From contig WPIO01000152.1 of the NCBI GenBank assembly GCA_009760855.2, forward strand, positions 847,501-911,500: DNA of 64,000 nt, written 5' to 3'. Positions 1-11,022 of this stretch are shown here, in pieces. The DNA is from Cristatella mucedo. Taxonomy: Eukaryota; Bryozoa; Phylactolaemata; Cristatellidae. Numbering within the stretch: the stretch's first letter is position 1; every line of letters begins with the position of its first letter. Both the position numbers and the translations under genes were made by a program. Below the pieces are notes generated by a model, which made no database searches, was not told the DNA's origin, and saw only the letters and a list, made by a program, of their open reading frames with translations.

Positions 1-75
1 CCACAGGGCTCGAGACCACAACATCGGCCAGACCTTGGTCGGGGCGAGCGCCTTAGCCCATGGGCCAAACCAGCA
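1..75 (-). mobile_element. SINE1, tRNA-derived head (cut by window edge)
   Basis: On the minus strand this reads as a tRNA-like head: an A-box-like GGTTTGGCCCATGGG and a B-box-like GTCTCGAGCC. The same head occurs at 2325, 14605, 48953 and 60754. Only the head is visible; the tail would lie outside the window. A functional tRNA gene is unlikely because the same sequence recurs with a LINE-like tail elsewhere. Confidence 0.7.
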
Positions 76-819
76 CAGAGAAAATTCAACCGGGCGAAGC
101 GAGATTCAACCTGATGCTCAGTTTCAATCACAGCCCGAGTTGACCGCACTATAGGAATCATTTGCTCGCGTTTTATTAGGATAAGAACGTGCAGTCAATG
201 ATCAAGATCCAGTCAAATTCCTGCGAAACGAGTAAACAAGTAAACGAGATAAACGGGTCAACGGGCGCCACGAGTGAGAGGCACCGCGAGTAAGAGCCGC
301 CACGAGTGAGAGGCGTCGCGCTCTCAGATCGTGCAGGCTGCTGGACGACGAGCAAGGCGACGGTGGCAAAAGTAAACGCGAGAGAGCGAGCACGCCGTGC
401 GTCACAGAAAGGAGCTAGACGACGGCGGGTCCAGCGAATGCTTGGCTCTAGCATGCACGTCGAACTACGGTGCAAGCTCGCGTGTAGGAACAGGACGAAG
501 GGTAGAACCTGGTAAGGAGGGATGCTAACGTAAAAGTGCTCAAGTTTGATTCAATTGTATAGGGACTCACTATTTAATTGTAAAATTAAAAAAATTAAAA
601 TCAAAATCAGCTCAGTCAATAGCGGATTAAACCGAGAGATACACTCGCTGACTCACTGGCCCATGCTTGAGGACTTCATTAAAGTGATCGATCGAAACAA
701 CTCCAAGAGAAACGGAAGAGCCAAGTAAATCGTAGAAGTTTTACATCCGGATCCGTATTTAAACTTAGTTGCAAATACATGCTATTCAGGGATTTTTCCA
801 GCTAGCCAAGCGTTATAAT
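76..819. other. No gene recognised
   Basis: Unassigned. The left half (200-500) is moderately GC-rich with short overlapping open frames on both strands and no recognisable domain. The right half is AT-rich. Confidence 0.5.
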
Positions 820-1345
820 AATTACAACAACAAATGCATTTTATATATCACCCTCAGAGAACTCAATCTCTTTCTAGGCACTTTACATATGCTGCAAAGG
901 AAGCACGGTAGAATGGTTAGTGCAATGGTGCAGGCCAAATGAACAACAAGAATAACTTAGTTAGGGGTGACATGCACAGGGTCAGTTTGCATTTTATTGT
1001 TAGTGGCAGCATGCGCAGTGTCAGCACGCATAAGCACATAAAGGACGAATCAGAGAGGCCAACTAAATGCTGTGATAACTAGATGCGTTTTAGTCTCTTT
1101 TTAAATATTTTCAAGTCAGGAGATGTCGTGCCGCAAGTCGGGAGTGAGTTCCAGGCTTTGGGAGCTTAAGAACTAAATGCGCGGTCTCAGAAGGATATAC
1201 GGTTTATACGAGGTATATGCAAGCAGTTAGATTCCGAAAAGTGGGTGGTACGATGCTTAGCCTGGTGGGGCAGTAGGTCTGATAGGTAGGATGGAGCCAA
1301 AAAATCAAGGGACCTAAAGGCGAATGACAAAACCTTGAACGGATT
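820..1345 (-). mobile_element. LINE family 1, 3' end
   Basis: Antisense copy of the family-1 3' region. It starts with the characteristic terminal sequence (CCCTCAGAGAACTCAATCTC on the plus strand, the reverse of the terminal hairpin), runs through the 3' UTR, and then into the C-terminal coding region (PHQAKHRTTHFSESN-like peptide on the minus strand). It is 5'-truncated near 1345 and carries several disruptions, so it cannot encode an active product. Confidence 0.85.
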
Positions 1346-2324
1346 TGGCCCACTGCTCCAAATGAGGAACGCCGGAAAGAAGTTTTTGTACGTGGTAGGC
1401 GTCACCGCTGCTCTTTGGACGATATATCCTCATATCTATGAGAACATTACAACTCGTCTAACGTATCTGACGGAGCTGGTCGCTCGGGTTACTTCCCACG
1501 CTAAGCTGACCGTTGCCTGATCCCTCCCTGCTGACCACTGCCTGACCCCTGCTGACCATTGCCCGATACCTCGCACTGGGATCGGTGGGTGCAAGCGGCC
1601 GAACGATAGGCGGCCGAATGACGACTAGCTATATAGTCTCACGCAGGCCGCAAGCGGACGTTTGGAATGAACCAGCGGAAAACCCCGAGGACTGCCGCCA
1701 TTCGATCAAGTGTGACAAGCAGCAGGCGCCGTAGTGTCATGCTTCGATTGCGGCGCTGGCGTGAAAGTCTGCTGCTGGCGCTTCTGTCTAGCAGGAAGCC
1801 GCACTGTGTGACTTGTTGCTAGCGAGCAGCGAGCACAATGCCCTGACAGTGCGAGCAGGTGCATTGCGGCGCCGCACCGCTCTGACTGTGAGGTCGCTGT
1901 TCTTGCCGAGCGGGATCGCAACGCACGCGAGCCGAACCGAAGTCGCTCCTTTCTTGTGTGCAGCCGCGTGCCGAGCCGAGAAAGCAATTCAGTTCGTAGA
2001 GCAAACAGTGACTGAGCCACTAGCAAGCATCAAGACGCCCAATTTACTCTGCTGTTCGCCGATTGGTAAAGCACGTGCACCTTGTATAGCACGCACCCTA
2101 GGAGAAATTAGTCTCGTATGTTTCATCTCCACATTTCATGTACGGCCGGGCTCGAGCACAGGAACCTGGTCTTTAAGGCGAGCACCTTCCCCTCTCTGAC
2201 GCAAACCAGGGCATTAGTTGGTTAGAACAGGAAGCAAAATTAGCCGTGCGGACAGCAGAAGATCCCAGCCTAAGAAGTCTTGCCACAGCTTTACTTTACG
2301 TTAGGTGCGTTGCAATGTAGCCTT
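1346..2324. other. No gene recognised; GC-rich 1560-2200
   Basis: A GC-rich patch with overlapping open frames of about 100-130 codons on both strands. None shows a domain, repeat or signal peptide, and open frames are expected by chance where stop codons are rare. It could hold an exon, but nothing in the sequence supports one. Confidence 0.4.
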
Positions 2325-2478
2325 GCTGGTTTGGCCGAGTGGTCAAGGTGCTAGCACCAACCAAGATCTGGCCGAGATCGTGGGCTCGAGCGCCGTGACA
2401 TTTGCGAAGGGCTTGAACAGAGGTTAAGTTCTCTCAGGATGCTATTTAAATGAATTATATATTTATATTTAAGTATTA
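2325..2478 (+). mobile_element. SINE1 copy
   Basis: tRNA-like head beginning GCTGGTTTGGCCGAGTGG, with a B-box-like GTGGGCTCGAGC, followed by a tail resembling the LINE family-1 3' end (AGGTTAAGTTCTCTCAGG ...GCTAT) and an AT-rich end. Confidence 0.8.
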
Positions 2479-2955
2479 TACATCCCATAAATTCAGGACT
2501 GTATGTCGAGCTTACCAGCAAAAATCTCGGAACTGGCTGTCGCCAGCTTTGCAATTCCCTCAGAGCCGTTAAATTATGGCGAGCCTCTTCGTTCGGCCTT
2601 AGGCCACATTTTCTTCGCGCATCTATACTCTCCTTCTCTGGCCCATGTCTTCGCCAAAAAAGCCTGGTTTTTATTTCCGTGCCGACGGCACTCACCTCCA
2701 CCTATTCTCCTATCCTTCTAAGCACTGCTCCTCATCAGACTCAATTCTCTTGCTGCCTGAATCGACTGTCGCATATGGATGTCTAATTACTTTCAGTAAC
2801 TCATAAAATAAATTCTAAGATAAATCAAACAAATTTTAATTCCTTAAAAGTGAGAGGAGTGACCTAAAAGTTACGGGCAAACGTTGAGCTACCCCGAAAA
2901 TGGAAGAACTAATTCTATCTCTTTATTGGCTCATCTAGAACCACTCCACTGACGT
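2479..2955. other. No gene recognised
   Basis: Unassigned sequence between a SINE and a decayed LINE, with only short open frames. Confidence 0.5.
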
Positions 2956-2959
2956 CAGA

Positions 2960-3425
2960 CCGTAATCTAAGCTTACTATACCAAAGCAAAATGTCAATAA
3001 ATGAGGACATTTCCTCAGCTGTCAAGCCTGCCTACTTGTAGCAAAAAAATAACCAAACTAAGGCCATTTTTAAGTCAGAGTAGAACAGCTAAATTGTATC
3101 ATGTGTTTTCACATGCAGATTGCTACAACTCCCCTGATCCAGAACTCAACTAACGGCATATGCTTTAAATCGTCTGAAACTGGTTTGAGAATCAGCGGTT
3201 CGTCTATTCTGTCGTCAACGGCGTAGTTGCCAAATTACATTACTCATATCTGAGCTTCACCGACTTCCAACTTCCGGCTATCAAAAATTGAACAATTGAT
3301 TTCAAGTTCCTCATTCTGGCTTACAAGTCACTTCACTCGCTGGCACTTGTCAGACTTCCAAGTTTCTCCAGTGTGCTTTGTCGCACCGCCGACTCTATCG
3401 TATCTTGTCGTTCGATATTCTGGTT
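2960..3425 (+). mobile_element. LINE family 3 fragment (decayed reverse transcriptase C-terminus)
   Basis: Broken plus-strand translation resembles the C-terminal part of an L2/CR1 reverse transcriptase. Around 3300-3360 it reads FKFLILAYKSLHSLA, matching the FKVLSLTFRSLHSMA block of LINE family 1. Many stops and frameshifts show it is old. It differs from families 1 and 2 in sequence, so I keep it separate. Confidence 0.6.
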
Positions 3426-3439
3426 ACTAAATTAATGTG

Positions 3440-4850
3440 TTTTGAGGATGATGCCTTAAGCTCGTAATAATTATACATTTGCACAGCTTCACGAGGTAAA
3501 TTAATCGTTTTCTGTGCACTTGACATATACTGTGCAGGAGGCATCATCATATGGTAGTGGGTTAACATGCTCAACGTCAACATACAGAATACGGTTAGCA
3601 GTCGCTGGCAAAGTGTCAGTACGCATAAGCAAACAAAGGACAATTCAAAAGGACACAGCAATTGCTGTTTGAAGCACGCGCGTTTTTAGCATCTTTTGAA
3701 TGCCTTCAAGTCAGGGAATGTTATGACATCACTCGGAAGTGAGTTTCGGGCTTTAGGAGCATACGAGTTAAGGCGTGGTCGCCAAAATATTTGAGATTGG
3801 TTCGAGATCTAGCTTAATGATTTGAGTCAGAAAAGCTAGTGGTACGATGCCAAGAATGATTAGCGAGTAGTTCTCATAGATAGCCTGGAATTAGGCAATT
3901 AAGGAACCTAAAAGTGAGTGATGAAACTTTGAAGTCGTTACGCTGTTTGATTGAACGCTTGCTCAGAATGGCCAGGAGTAATGTGATGTGGCAACTGTGA
4001 CGCGTTCACGACAGACACGACTTGCAGCAGAGTTTTTCAACAACTGTATGCGCCTGACTTCATAGGCCGAAATACCAGCAAGCAGTGAGTTACATAAGTC
4101 AAAATGGCATGTCAGAAATGCATGAATCACATTGGATGTGCTATAAACATATAAGCAGATCCAAACTATTGCAATGCTATATAGCTAAAAGTTGGCTAAC
4201 TTAACTGTGGAGCTGATGTGGTAGTCTAGTGAGAGGTTACTTTGAAAGAGGACACCTAGATTTTTTCACAGATATTACGGGAGATATGCTGGCTGAGCCG
4301 ATTTTTAGCGTTAGTCTTTCCAATGTCTGAGTCAAACTAGGCTTGCCCATGGCTAGTAAGTTTGTTTGTATATTGATTACAGTTGAACACATTTTCTGCC
4401 ATGCAAGTGCTGATGAAAGCACAACGTGGATTAAGGAAGTTGGGAAAGTTTGATATGCTTGAAGGCTGGGAGCGCTCAAAAGGAAGGTGCATGGCAGCAA
4501 CTGCGCGTCGTCAGCAGTGAAAACAGTGCAAGCCGCAGATTGCGCCTGCGCAATAGTTCATCTGCAAGACGGAGATTGTAAATCGTGAAAAGAACCTGAC
4601 CTAGAGCCTCAGAGCCTTGGGTACCTCGCGCTTAAGTGGCTTTTCGGATGAGTTGGTTTACAGCCGATATCAACACTCTGGAAGTTCCCAGTGAGATAGA
4701 ATCTAAACTGTTGCAGTGCGAAGCACGTGATGCCCAGGCGAGATGAAAGGCGCTCGACAAGGTATCGGTATCACTAGTATAAACCGCCGCTGAAAGATTA
4801 AGTAAAACAAGAAGATGGACTTTACTTAAGTCTGCATTCCTGAGAAAGCT
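3440..4850 (-). mobile_element. LINE family 1 fragment, interrupted by a SINE2
   Basis: Antisense, decayed copy of LINE family 1. Comparison with the nearly complete copy at 28484-31990 gives matching blocks for the 3' UTR (3580-3720), the C-terminal coding region, the segment after the YADD block and the block around 4600-4850. Many substitutions and frameshifts. The LINE sequence resumes at about 5060, after the SINE2. Confidence 0.8.
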
Positions 4851-5050
4851 GGTGAGCCGTGATGGCACACTAAGTGAGGTGGTTGCTGTTCACGACCTCG
4901 GTCTCGAGGTCGTGGGTTAGAGTCCTGCGGTGGGTGATCCTTTATCGCCACTGCAAGCGGTGGTGATAGCAGTAAAGGCTCTTCTGTAGCTATGCAAAAG
5001 AGGCTGTTCAATCAGCTAGTATTTATTTATTATTTTTATTTCACACAACA
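4851..5050 (+). mobile_element. SINE2, nested in LINE family 1
   Basis: Head GTGATGGCACACTAAGTGAG with a B-box-like GTCGTGGGTTAGAGTCC, then a conserved body (ATCGCCACTGCAAGCGG ...GTGATAGC) and an AT-rich TATTTATTTATT tail. The same unit occurs at 12378-12545, 23381-23575 and partly at 51060-51170. LINE family-1 sequence flanks it on both sides. Confidence 0.8.
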
Positions 5051-5054
5051 CAGA

Positions 5055-5112
5055 AAAAAATCTGACTCCGAAGATTGATTAGCTCTAAAACGTGACTGGA
5101 ACTTGCTGGCAA
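5055..5112 (-). mobile_element. LINE family 1, continuation beyond the SINE2
   Basis: GATTAGCTCTAAAACGTGAC and the following bases match 29938-29985 of the nearly complete LINE (GATTAGCTCTAAAGCCAGAC). This is the same copy as 3440-4850, split by the SINE. Confidence 0.7.
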
Positions 5113-5339
5113 CGTTTGCGCCTGCGCCCAAACAGGCGACGGAGGCACATTACGAGAAGAAGCTCATCATTGATCGCTCAGCATCATCAGTTTTGCTAAT
5201 CAAAAAACGGTCATGCTTGCGAAAGTAATCGGAGAAAGAGGAAACGTGAATTTCCGCAGTGAAGTTGCTGAGCCAACCGCGAGCACGCTGAAAATCTCAA
5301 GCGAAGCGAAAGGCAGCAGCGATGAGATAACTTAAGTTT

Positions 5340-5650
5340 TAATAAACCGTAGTGCGGTCTAGCATCGACTCGGACGGAGGTGCAGTACGGGATTGCTGCT
5401 GTCGGCGGCTTTCGAGGCTTTGACCGCACCGGGCCCGCCGAAGTGCAGAGTCCGACGCTCGTTCCCGTGGCGGGCGGGTTGGCGAGCTGCCGCCTAACTG
5501 TGAGACCGGCGGCACGACGTGGCCAGCCTGCCCCGGCTGCAGCTGCTGCGGCTGCAGCATGGCCAGGCGAATGGCCACTGCTGCCACTCGTTGGATGCCG
5601 AGCGCAGATGCGAACACGCCACTGCTCGCTTGCATAGCCGCTCGAGGTGT
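5340..5650 (-). other. Small GC-rich island with open frames on both strands; possible exon
   Basis: An isolated GC-rich, CpG-rich block in AT-rich surroundings. The minus strand is open for about 98 codons (Gln/Pro/Ser/Arg-rich), and the plus strand is open for 85 codons with an Ala run. It lies downstream, on the minus strand, of the CpG-island exon at 7965-9075, so a further exon of that gene is conceivable. I see no convincing splice acceptor or donor. The product is not recognised. Confidence 0.2.
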
Positions 5651-5654
5651 AGGT

Positions 5655-5945
5655 TAAATTGCTAACATAGCAGCTTGGTTATGGTGACCTCTGGATGAAG
5701 GCTTGCCTAACCGTCTGTCCTCCACGAGGGGCGTGCGTGTATTATTGTCATCAGTGCGAGCAACGTGCACGTAATACTCGCGTGCAAAAGCCCGAATAGC
5801 ATCTAGAAGGTCGCCTAGAATGACGAAAAATGAGCAGCTTAAAGTTGTTACCTGGTTCGAAATGAGGTCAGACATTTGGATAAACTGATTCGGTACTAGT
5901 TCGATAGGTAAATGGGGTTGACGTTGAGTTCTGATCACAACACTT
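5655..5945. other. No gene recognised
   Basis: Unassigned; short open frames only. Confidence 0.5.
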
Positions 5946-5948
5946 ATT

Positions 5949-6310
5949 TAGCTGTCCCATTCCTCCGCTTAAAGACCGTTGGCGACAGAAGCCTTAGCTC
6001 TGCAGGTCCTAGACTGTGAAACTCGCTTCCACAATTCTTATGCAACGACAACTACTCTCTTACTGCCGACTACAGCTCATCCTTTTCAGCGGTCCTTAGC
6101 TGCTACTTCCATACTACTCTCTACCTCAACTGCTCTCCAGACTCTGCCATGGTTTCCACTTTGTTTTTGTTGCGTGAGACGAAGTCTGTCGGCTACCTAA
6201 TGCGTACCGAAAGCCGCTTAGGCTGTGAGTGCACTATACAAAATTCTCCTGCGTAACACCCACATGGTCTTTTGACTTTGTGGAGTTACAGACGGAGATA
6301 CATTACATTA
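5949..6310 (+). mobile_element. LINE family 2, 3' end
   Basis: Sense-strand copy of the family-2 C-terminal coding region and 3' end. The coding block matches 43850-44215, and the copy ends GGAGATACATTACATTACAT, the ATTAC-type tail of this family. It is 5'-truncated and carries stops in the coding frame. Confidence 0.85.
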
Positions 6311-6440
6311 CATTTAGCCCAGTGGTAAGGCTGTACTGCTTCACGGTCCATTTAGTAGGCTCGAGTCTAGCACCAGGCAATACAAAGATTGCCGAATAAG
6401 AACCGTATAAAATCTTCTACGGGACCTTGAGCCACTGTAT
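6311..6440 (+). mobile_element. Possible third tRNA-like SINE
   Basis: Directly after the LINE tail there is a tRNA-like stretch with an A-box-like TTAGCCCAGTGGTAAGGC and a B-box-like GTAGGCTCGAGTCTAGC. I find only one copy here, so a SINE of a third type and a degenerate tRNA pseudogene are both possible. Confidence 0.4.
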
Positions 6441-6569
6441 AAATGAGGCTGCTGAATTAGTCGCCCTCTGCTGTTTCTTTTAAATGTTGCTAGCAGCTTT
6501 AAGGTAGAACCGCGGCATAATCATGCTGTGAATCTTAATACGTTTCTTTCCTCAAGCGAGTGATCGTAG

Positions 6570-7500
6570 CAATAGAAAATCCTCTATATAGCGGAATAGG
6601 AGAACTAAATTCCATTTCAAGCATTTACAATAGGTTGAAAAGGAAGCAAATCAATTGGTTAGTAATTGCAACCACTGTTTTAGCAAAACAAAGAGCATGC
6701 AAAGGACATCTCACACGAGCGAACAAAGGCTGTGAGAAATAGGTAGAATTTTAGTTTTTTTTTAACTGTCCTCATTTCAGATGGTGTCGTAAGGCTAATA
6801 GGGGGGTGAGTTCTAGGCTCTGGGACCATCTGCACTGAAGGCACTGTCTTCAAACGATATGAAGCTAAGTTGAGGCACAAAAAAGTGACTAGAGTCAGAA
6901 AAATTGGGTGGCACAGTGTGAAACCTGATTAGGAAGTATTTCTTACGGGTAGGCCGGAGTACGAGATTGGACCTCAAAATGAGGGGGCAGAACTTTGAAG
7001 TCGATAGGCAGCTTTATAGACAGCCATTGCAAGTCGGTGAGAATTAATGCCATACCGTAGTATTAGCTTTCATGTAAAACACGCCTTGCTGCAAATTTTC
7101 CCACCAACTGTAACTGCATAATTGCAAAGGCAGAAGTACCCGAAAGTAGTGAGTAGTAGAAGATCTAGATGGGGATGTCAAAGATACTTGAAGCAGCTTG
7201 TACGTGGTAACCTTAGAAACGCCCAAGTTTTTGCGATGCTGTGCAGCCTAAAGTAGACCACTTTGGCGGTAAAGTTGATTAGATCATTTAGTGAATGATA
7301 ATTTTTGAAGAGGACTCTCAGGTTTTCTGCACGAGGTAACTCGGATTTGCTGGCCAATTCAATTTTGAGTGTTAAACTTTCCAATGTTGTATTACTTTAG
7401 GTTTTCCCATAGCTAGTCAATTGGTTTTCTCAAAATCAAATTGCAAAAAGTTTGCTATCATTCAAGCTGAAATGTTCAGAAATAAATTCTGAAAGTCAGC
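6570..7500 (-). mobile_element. LINE family 1 fragment
   Basis: Antisense decayed copy. Blocks matching the nearly complete element are seen at 6630-6740 (3' UTR), 6780-6850, 6950-7060, 7180-7290 and 7310-7440 (the region after the YADD block). Heavily mutated. Confidence 0.7.
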
Positions 7501-7964
7501 TACAAGAGTTTGACCTGCAAGAAGGCAAGAATAAATCAAAGCACGGGCACACCTGTGCATCACCTAGAATATTCTGTCCTCACATCCTCATAGATTTCCC
7601 AAGACCCTCGTAGAATAATCCATCAGCACAGGATATTCTACCATCCCCCATGGGATCAGTGGCTTTGTCTTTGTAATTAGCAGACGTTTGCAGTCCGCCT
7701 TGCTGTATCTGACCCTCACTACCTGCAGCTGAGATTTACTCACCTGCCTTCTCACTTCTAGTAGCCACCACGATTGGAAATGCCCTGACTGTCGCCTCTC
7801 ACTGCTCGCAAGCCACCAGACCGCCCAGAAGTTCGTGTGACCAAATGACAAACTGCGGTGGGCGGCAATGGCGGCAATCCAAGTTCTTAGTTCGGTTGCT
7901 AGCGGAGCTTGCGATACGCGCTGCTGCCATCGCTGCTGCTGCTGCTGATGCTGCTGCTGCTTAC

Positions 7965-9075
7965 CCCCTGCCTCGGTCTCTGCTGTCTCGCTGGCGTTAG
8001 CAGCGCTGCAGTCAGTGCTGATCCGCGATGGCGGCAGCGGCTGCAGCTGCAGCGACTGCCGCGACGGCGTTCGTGCGTTTATCGGGCAAGCAGAGCGTAG
8101 AGGCGCATCACGCTCACTGGAGCACGGCTTCAGCGGCCGAGCATACACGTCGGCCGAGTCGTGCGACTTGATGCCGCTGTCGGGCGAGTTGAGCCGCGGT
8201 GACGAGTAGGAGCGGTCCAACTCGAGCGGCCGCACCGCCTGCTCACCGCGAGCTGATTTCTCGGCCGCGGCAGCAGCAGCAGTCTCGACTCGTGGAGCGC
8301 GACTTCGCCCGCTTCCGACGCTCAGAGACGATGTTGCTGCAGCGCCGGAAGTCGCCGAGCATCGGCACGACGGGTCGCCTAGACGGCCGACCGGATCGTT
8401 GGCGTCGCCGCCGCCGAAGCGACCGCGGCCGTCGTCACGTTTCAACGGCGGTGACGTTGCGGTGGGCTCGCACTGCGACACGGCGGCCACGGCGGCCACG
8501 GCGGCCACGGCGGCCATGGCGGCCACGGCGGCGACGACCGATCCGCTGTGAGCTCGTTGCGCATCGTCCATCTTTTCCAGCTCGCCCGCGAGCAGCCTCC
8601 GGCACGCGCTGCGCACGATCGACGGCTCCAGCGAGTCCTCGCGGCCGGCGAGCCGGCGCCGCTGGCTCGGCGCGACGACTGCCGGCGGCTGCGGCGGCGA
8701 GCTGCGGCTGCTCGTCACCGACGCCGCTTCGGCTGCGTCGCTGGAACGAGCCGCGGTCCGCGCCATCGGCTTGCGCCGCCGACGATCTGCCGATGGCGAC
8801 GACGACGACGCCGCGGCGACGCCATTGCGTCGTCCGCGTGCAGCTGATGGCTCGCCGACGTGCCCCCCTGGGCGCCCGTAGAGACGGCTGCAAGCCGTGC
8901 GCAGCAGCGCGGCGCCGCCGCCTTCTTCTTCGCGGCGGTTCCCCGCCACTAGCGCCGAGTCGCACTCGTCGCTCGCCGCGCATCGCGTTTGCAGGCGAGG
9001 TGGCGCACCGTCGTCGTAGAAGGTCAGCGGCCGGCCGTCAGCGAGCGGCCAGAGGGAGTCCGCTGAGCGCGTCAT
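7965..9075 (-). CDS. Candidate first coding exon of an unrecognised Ser/Ala/Arg-rich protein with a DSGIKS degron
   Basis: An open frame on the minus strand starts at an ATG (9075) with an in-frame TAG six codons upstream and stays open for 495 codons, to 7588. The first 370 residues look protein-like: Ser-rich and Arg-rich stretches, a short charged segment (residues 151-176), an Ala/Val run (180-199), a poly-Ala run (about 265-271), and a Ser/Pro segment with DSGIKS at residues 299-304, which fits the beta-TrCP degron consensus DSG-phi-x-S. A good splice donor (GGG|GTAAGC) lies at 7965/7964, so I end the exon there in phase 1. If it is used, the following Gln-rich stretch (CAG repeats, 7920-7960) and the rest of the frame are intron. 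The frame lies at the edge of a CpG island, consistent with a first exon. Function is not known. High GC makes long frames likely by chance, so confidence is moderate; longer exons downstream were not found. Confidence 0.4.
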
Positions 9076-9234
9076 ATCGGCCTCGGCCCTCTACCCTCAG
9101 TCGTTTCTCGCTCGCGTCGCGTCGACGTGTTTGCCTGTTTTCTGCGAGCACGAGGACCCGGTTGGCACAGATGACGACGAAGGTGAATGCGGCGGCAGCT
9201 GCAGCGTGCACCCAATATCGCCGCGCGTAAGCCC

Positions 9235-9239
9235 GCGGC

Positions 9240-9270
<31 letters not shown>
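9235..9270. repeat. CGG/GGC trinucleotide repeat
   Basis: Near-perfect run of GGC units with one interruption (GGCAGC). It lies within the CpG island, upstream of the candidate start codon on the minus strand, so it is likely promoter or 5' UTR sequence. Confidence 0.8.
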
Positions 9271-10177
9271 CACTGCGTTAGATAGGAGCGTGCGCCCTGC
9301 GGCTGTGGTGACAGCGGGGGAGGGGGCCGCTGACAGCGGCGGCGGTGGCGACGATGACGGTGGACGCGTCTGGCAAGCGCTGCGTTGCCGTCAGCTGAAA
9401 GGACTGCGTGACGACGGAGGCTGCGTGCGACGTGGTGCAGATAAATCCTTATGCTCTGCCGGAACAGCGTGAGCACCGCATTTCGTTCGGCGGGGACCTT
9501 TCGAAGACGCAGTTCCCTGGCCGACTCAGTAGCACACAGACCTTCCCGAGGAAGTGATAAAAGGAACTCTCAAAGACTTGGCCGTGACTGGGCGTCTGTC
9601 TGTTGGTCAACTGCGGCGGCCCGCAATGTCGCGGCAGCCCTAATGCGAAACAAGGTGACCATAAAAAGGATCTCTGCGCCTCGCTGTGGGCCCGGCTGCT
9701 GCTGCTGCTGCCGCTGCGGCATCGCTTTCCACGTTTCGCTCGCAGCGTTTCCGCAGCCGGCGACCGGCCGCCACCGGTTTCCAGTGGCCAGAGAGAGGCG
9801 GCAAAGGACTACTGCATGGCAAGGCGTTCGTTTGAACAACAGCGTCGCCTGCTCATCAAACGGACGCCGTTTGTAGCAACTTAGCACAACCTGCCCCCGA
9901 GGAGCGCTTCGCGTGGAGTCGCGGTAATTCTCCGAAAATCCAGCTGAATCTCGCAGTGATCTACCGGAAATCGCGATGCCGCCGAGTGATTCTTCCGCGC
10001 TCGCTACCGGCGCATCGCCGCTGCCTCGGCGTGTGGCTGTCTCGGTACGTGGCCACTGCGTTAGCGCATCGCCGCTGCCTCGGTGCATCGCAGCTAACTC
10101 GGTGCATCGTCAGGCGCCGCGGCCTGGCGCGCTCGCGCTCGGTTCGCGTCAATTCTATTCGCTCGGCCGCTTGCTAA

Positions 10178-10230
10178 GCCGCCGCCGCCGCCGCCGCCGC
10201 CGCTTGTCAAGTGGCGGCGGCGGCGGCCAC
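10178..10230. repeat. CCG repeat facing a GGC repeat (potential hairpin)
   Basis: A CCG/GCC run at 10178-10202 is followed within about 12 bases by a GGC run at 10213-10228. The two are complementary and could fold as a hairpin in single-stranded DNA or RNA. Confidence 0.6.
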
Positions 10231-10856
10231 GGTGGCCGCGGTGTCTGTCTGCCAGCGAGTGGCGGCCGATAGGCGGCCGCGTCTCAACGCACGATTGTGC
10301 TGGGCAGGCCAGCATCGCAGGCCCTGAGTGTCTGCCGCAGGACTCACTCTCGGACAGGGGGCGGCGGCGGCCACTGCAGCAGCGAGGACTTACCGCCGGT
10401 TGTCGTGACTGGCGTCGCCGCTCGCTCACTAGCTGCGCTGCTAGCGGCGCGGCGGCTGTGCACAGCTTAGCAGCGAGCGATCAATGCTGACCGCGCTGGA
10501 ACTAAACCTAGCGACAATGGGTTGCCAATAGGCTGAGTTAGCAGCCACCGGCGCAGTCACCGGCGGCGCATCGCCCGCGGCCGAGCAGCTCGGTAGCAGG
10601 TCGGGCTCCTACAGGGGCCGGCGTGTCCGCGCGAGGCGCGCGCGGCGAGCGACGGGATCCCCGGGCGCCGGCTGCCGGGAGCTGAGTAGACGGCAGCAAG
10701 CCGTCAGGTCAGCGGCCTGCGGAGCTCGAGTCTTGACTACCGCCAACCGGCTCGCTCGTTCGCCCTTTCTGTCAGCAACCTCGAGAGCGCTCTTCTAGCG
10801 ACGCGGATGCATACTGTCGGATGCATTATGCTAGAGAGATGAACGCGCTGTACTCA

Positions 10857-11022
10857 ATCTCACCCCTAACCATGCTATTTCACTTTGTTTGTTTATCAAG
10901 CATGATATTACTCACCATTCAATTGCATTTCCCTTTGCAGCAAGTGTAAAGCGCCTAGAGAGAGAGATTAAATTCTCTGAGGGCGTTCTATCAACTGCAT
11001 TATAATTATTATTATTATTCTC
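10857..11022 (+). mobile_element. LINE family 1, 3' end
   Basis: Sense-strand 3' UTR and terminus: TTGCAGCAAGTGTAAAGCGC, the terminal hairpin (GAGATTAAATTCTCTGAGGG) and a TTATTATTATTATTC tail. This is a clean example of the family-1 terminus. Confidence 0.9.

Larger units (their letters stand above)
7900..10800. promoter_or_regulatory. CpG island, probable promoter of the minus-strand gene at 9075
   Basis: About 2.9 kb of very GC-rich, CpG-rich DNA, unlike the AT-rich surroundings. It contains CGG, CCG and 9-bp GGCCACGGC-type repeats (8480-8540). No TATA box is obvious upstream of the ATG at 9075, as is usual for CpG-island promoters. Open frames on both strands between 9100 and 10430 (Arg- or Ala-rich) are probably untranslated GC-rich sequence. 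The direction of transcription is inferred only from the candidate exon. Confidence 0.6.

Noticed and set aside
8199-9230. Arg-rich plus-strand frame of 343 codons, and other long frames on both strands of the CpG island
   Set aside because: Stops are rare in such GC-rich DNA. The Arg/Ala composition is what the complement or a shifted reading of the minus-strand frame gives. Only the minus frame at 7965-9075 has varied, protein-like composition and a usable donor.
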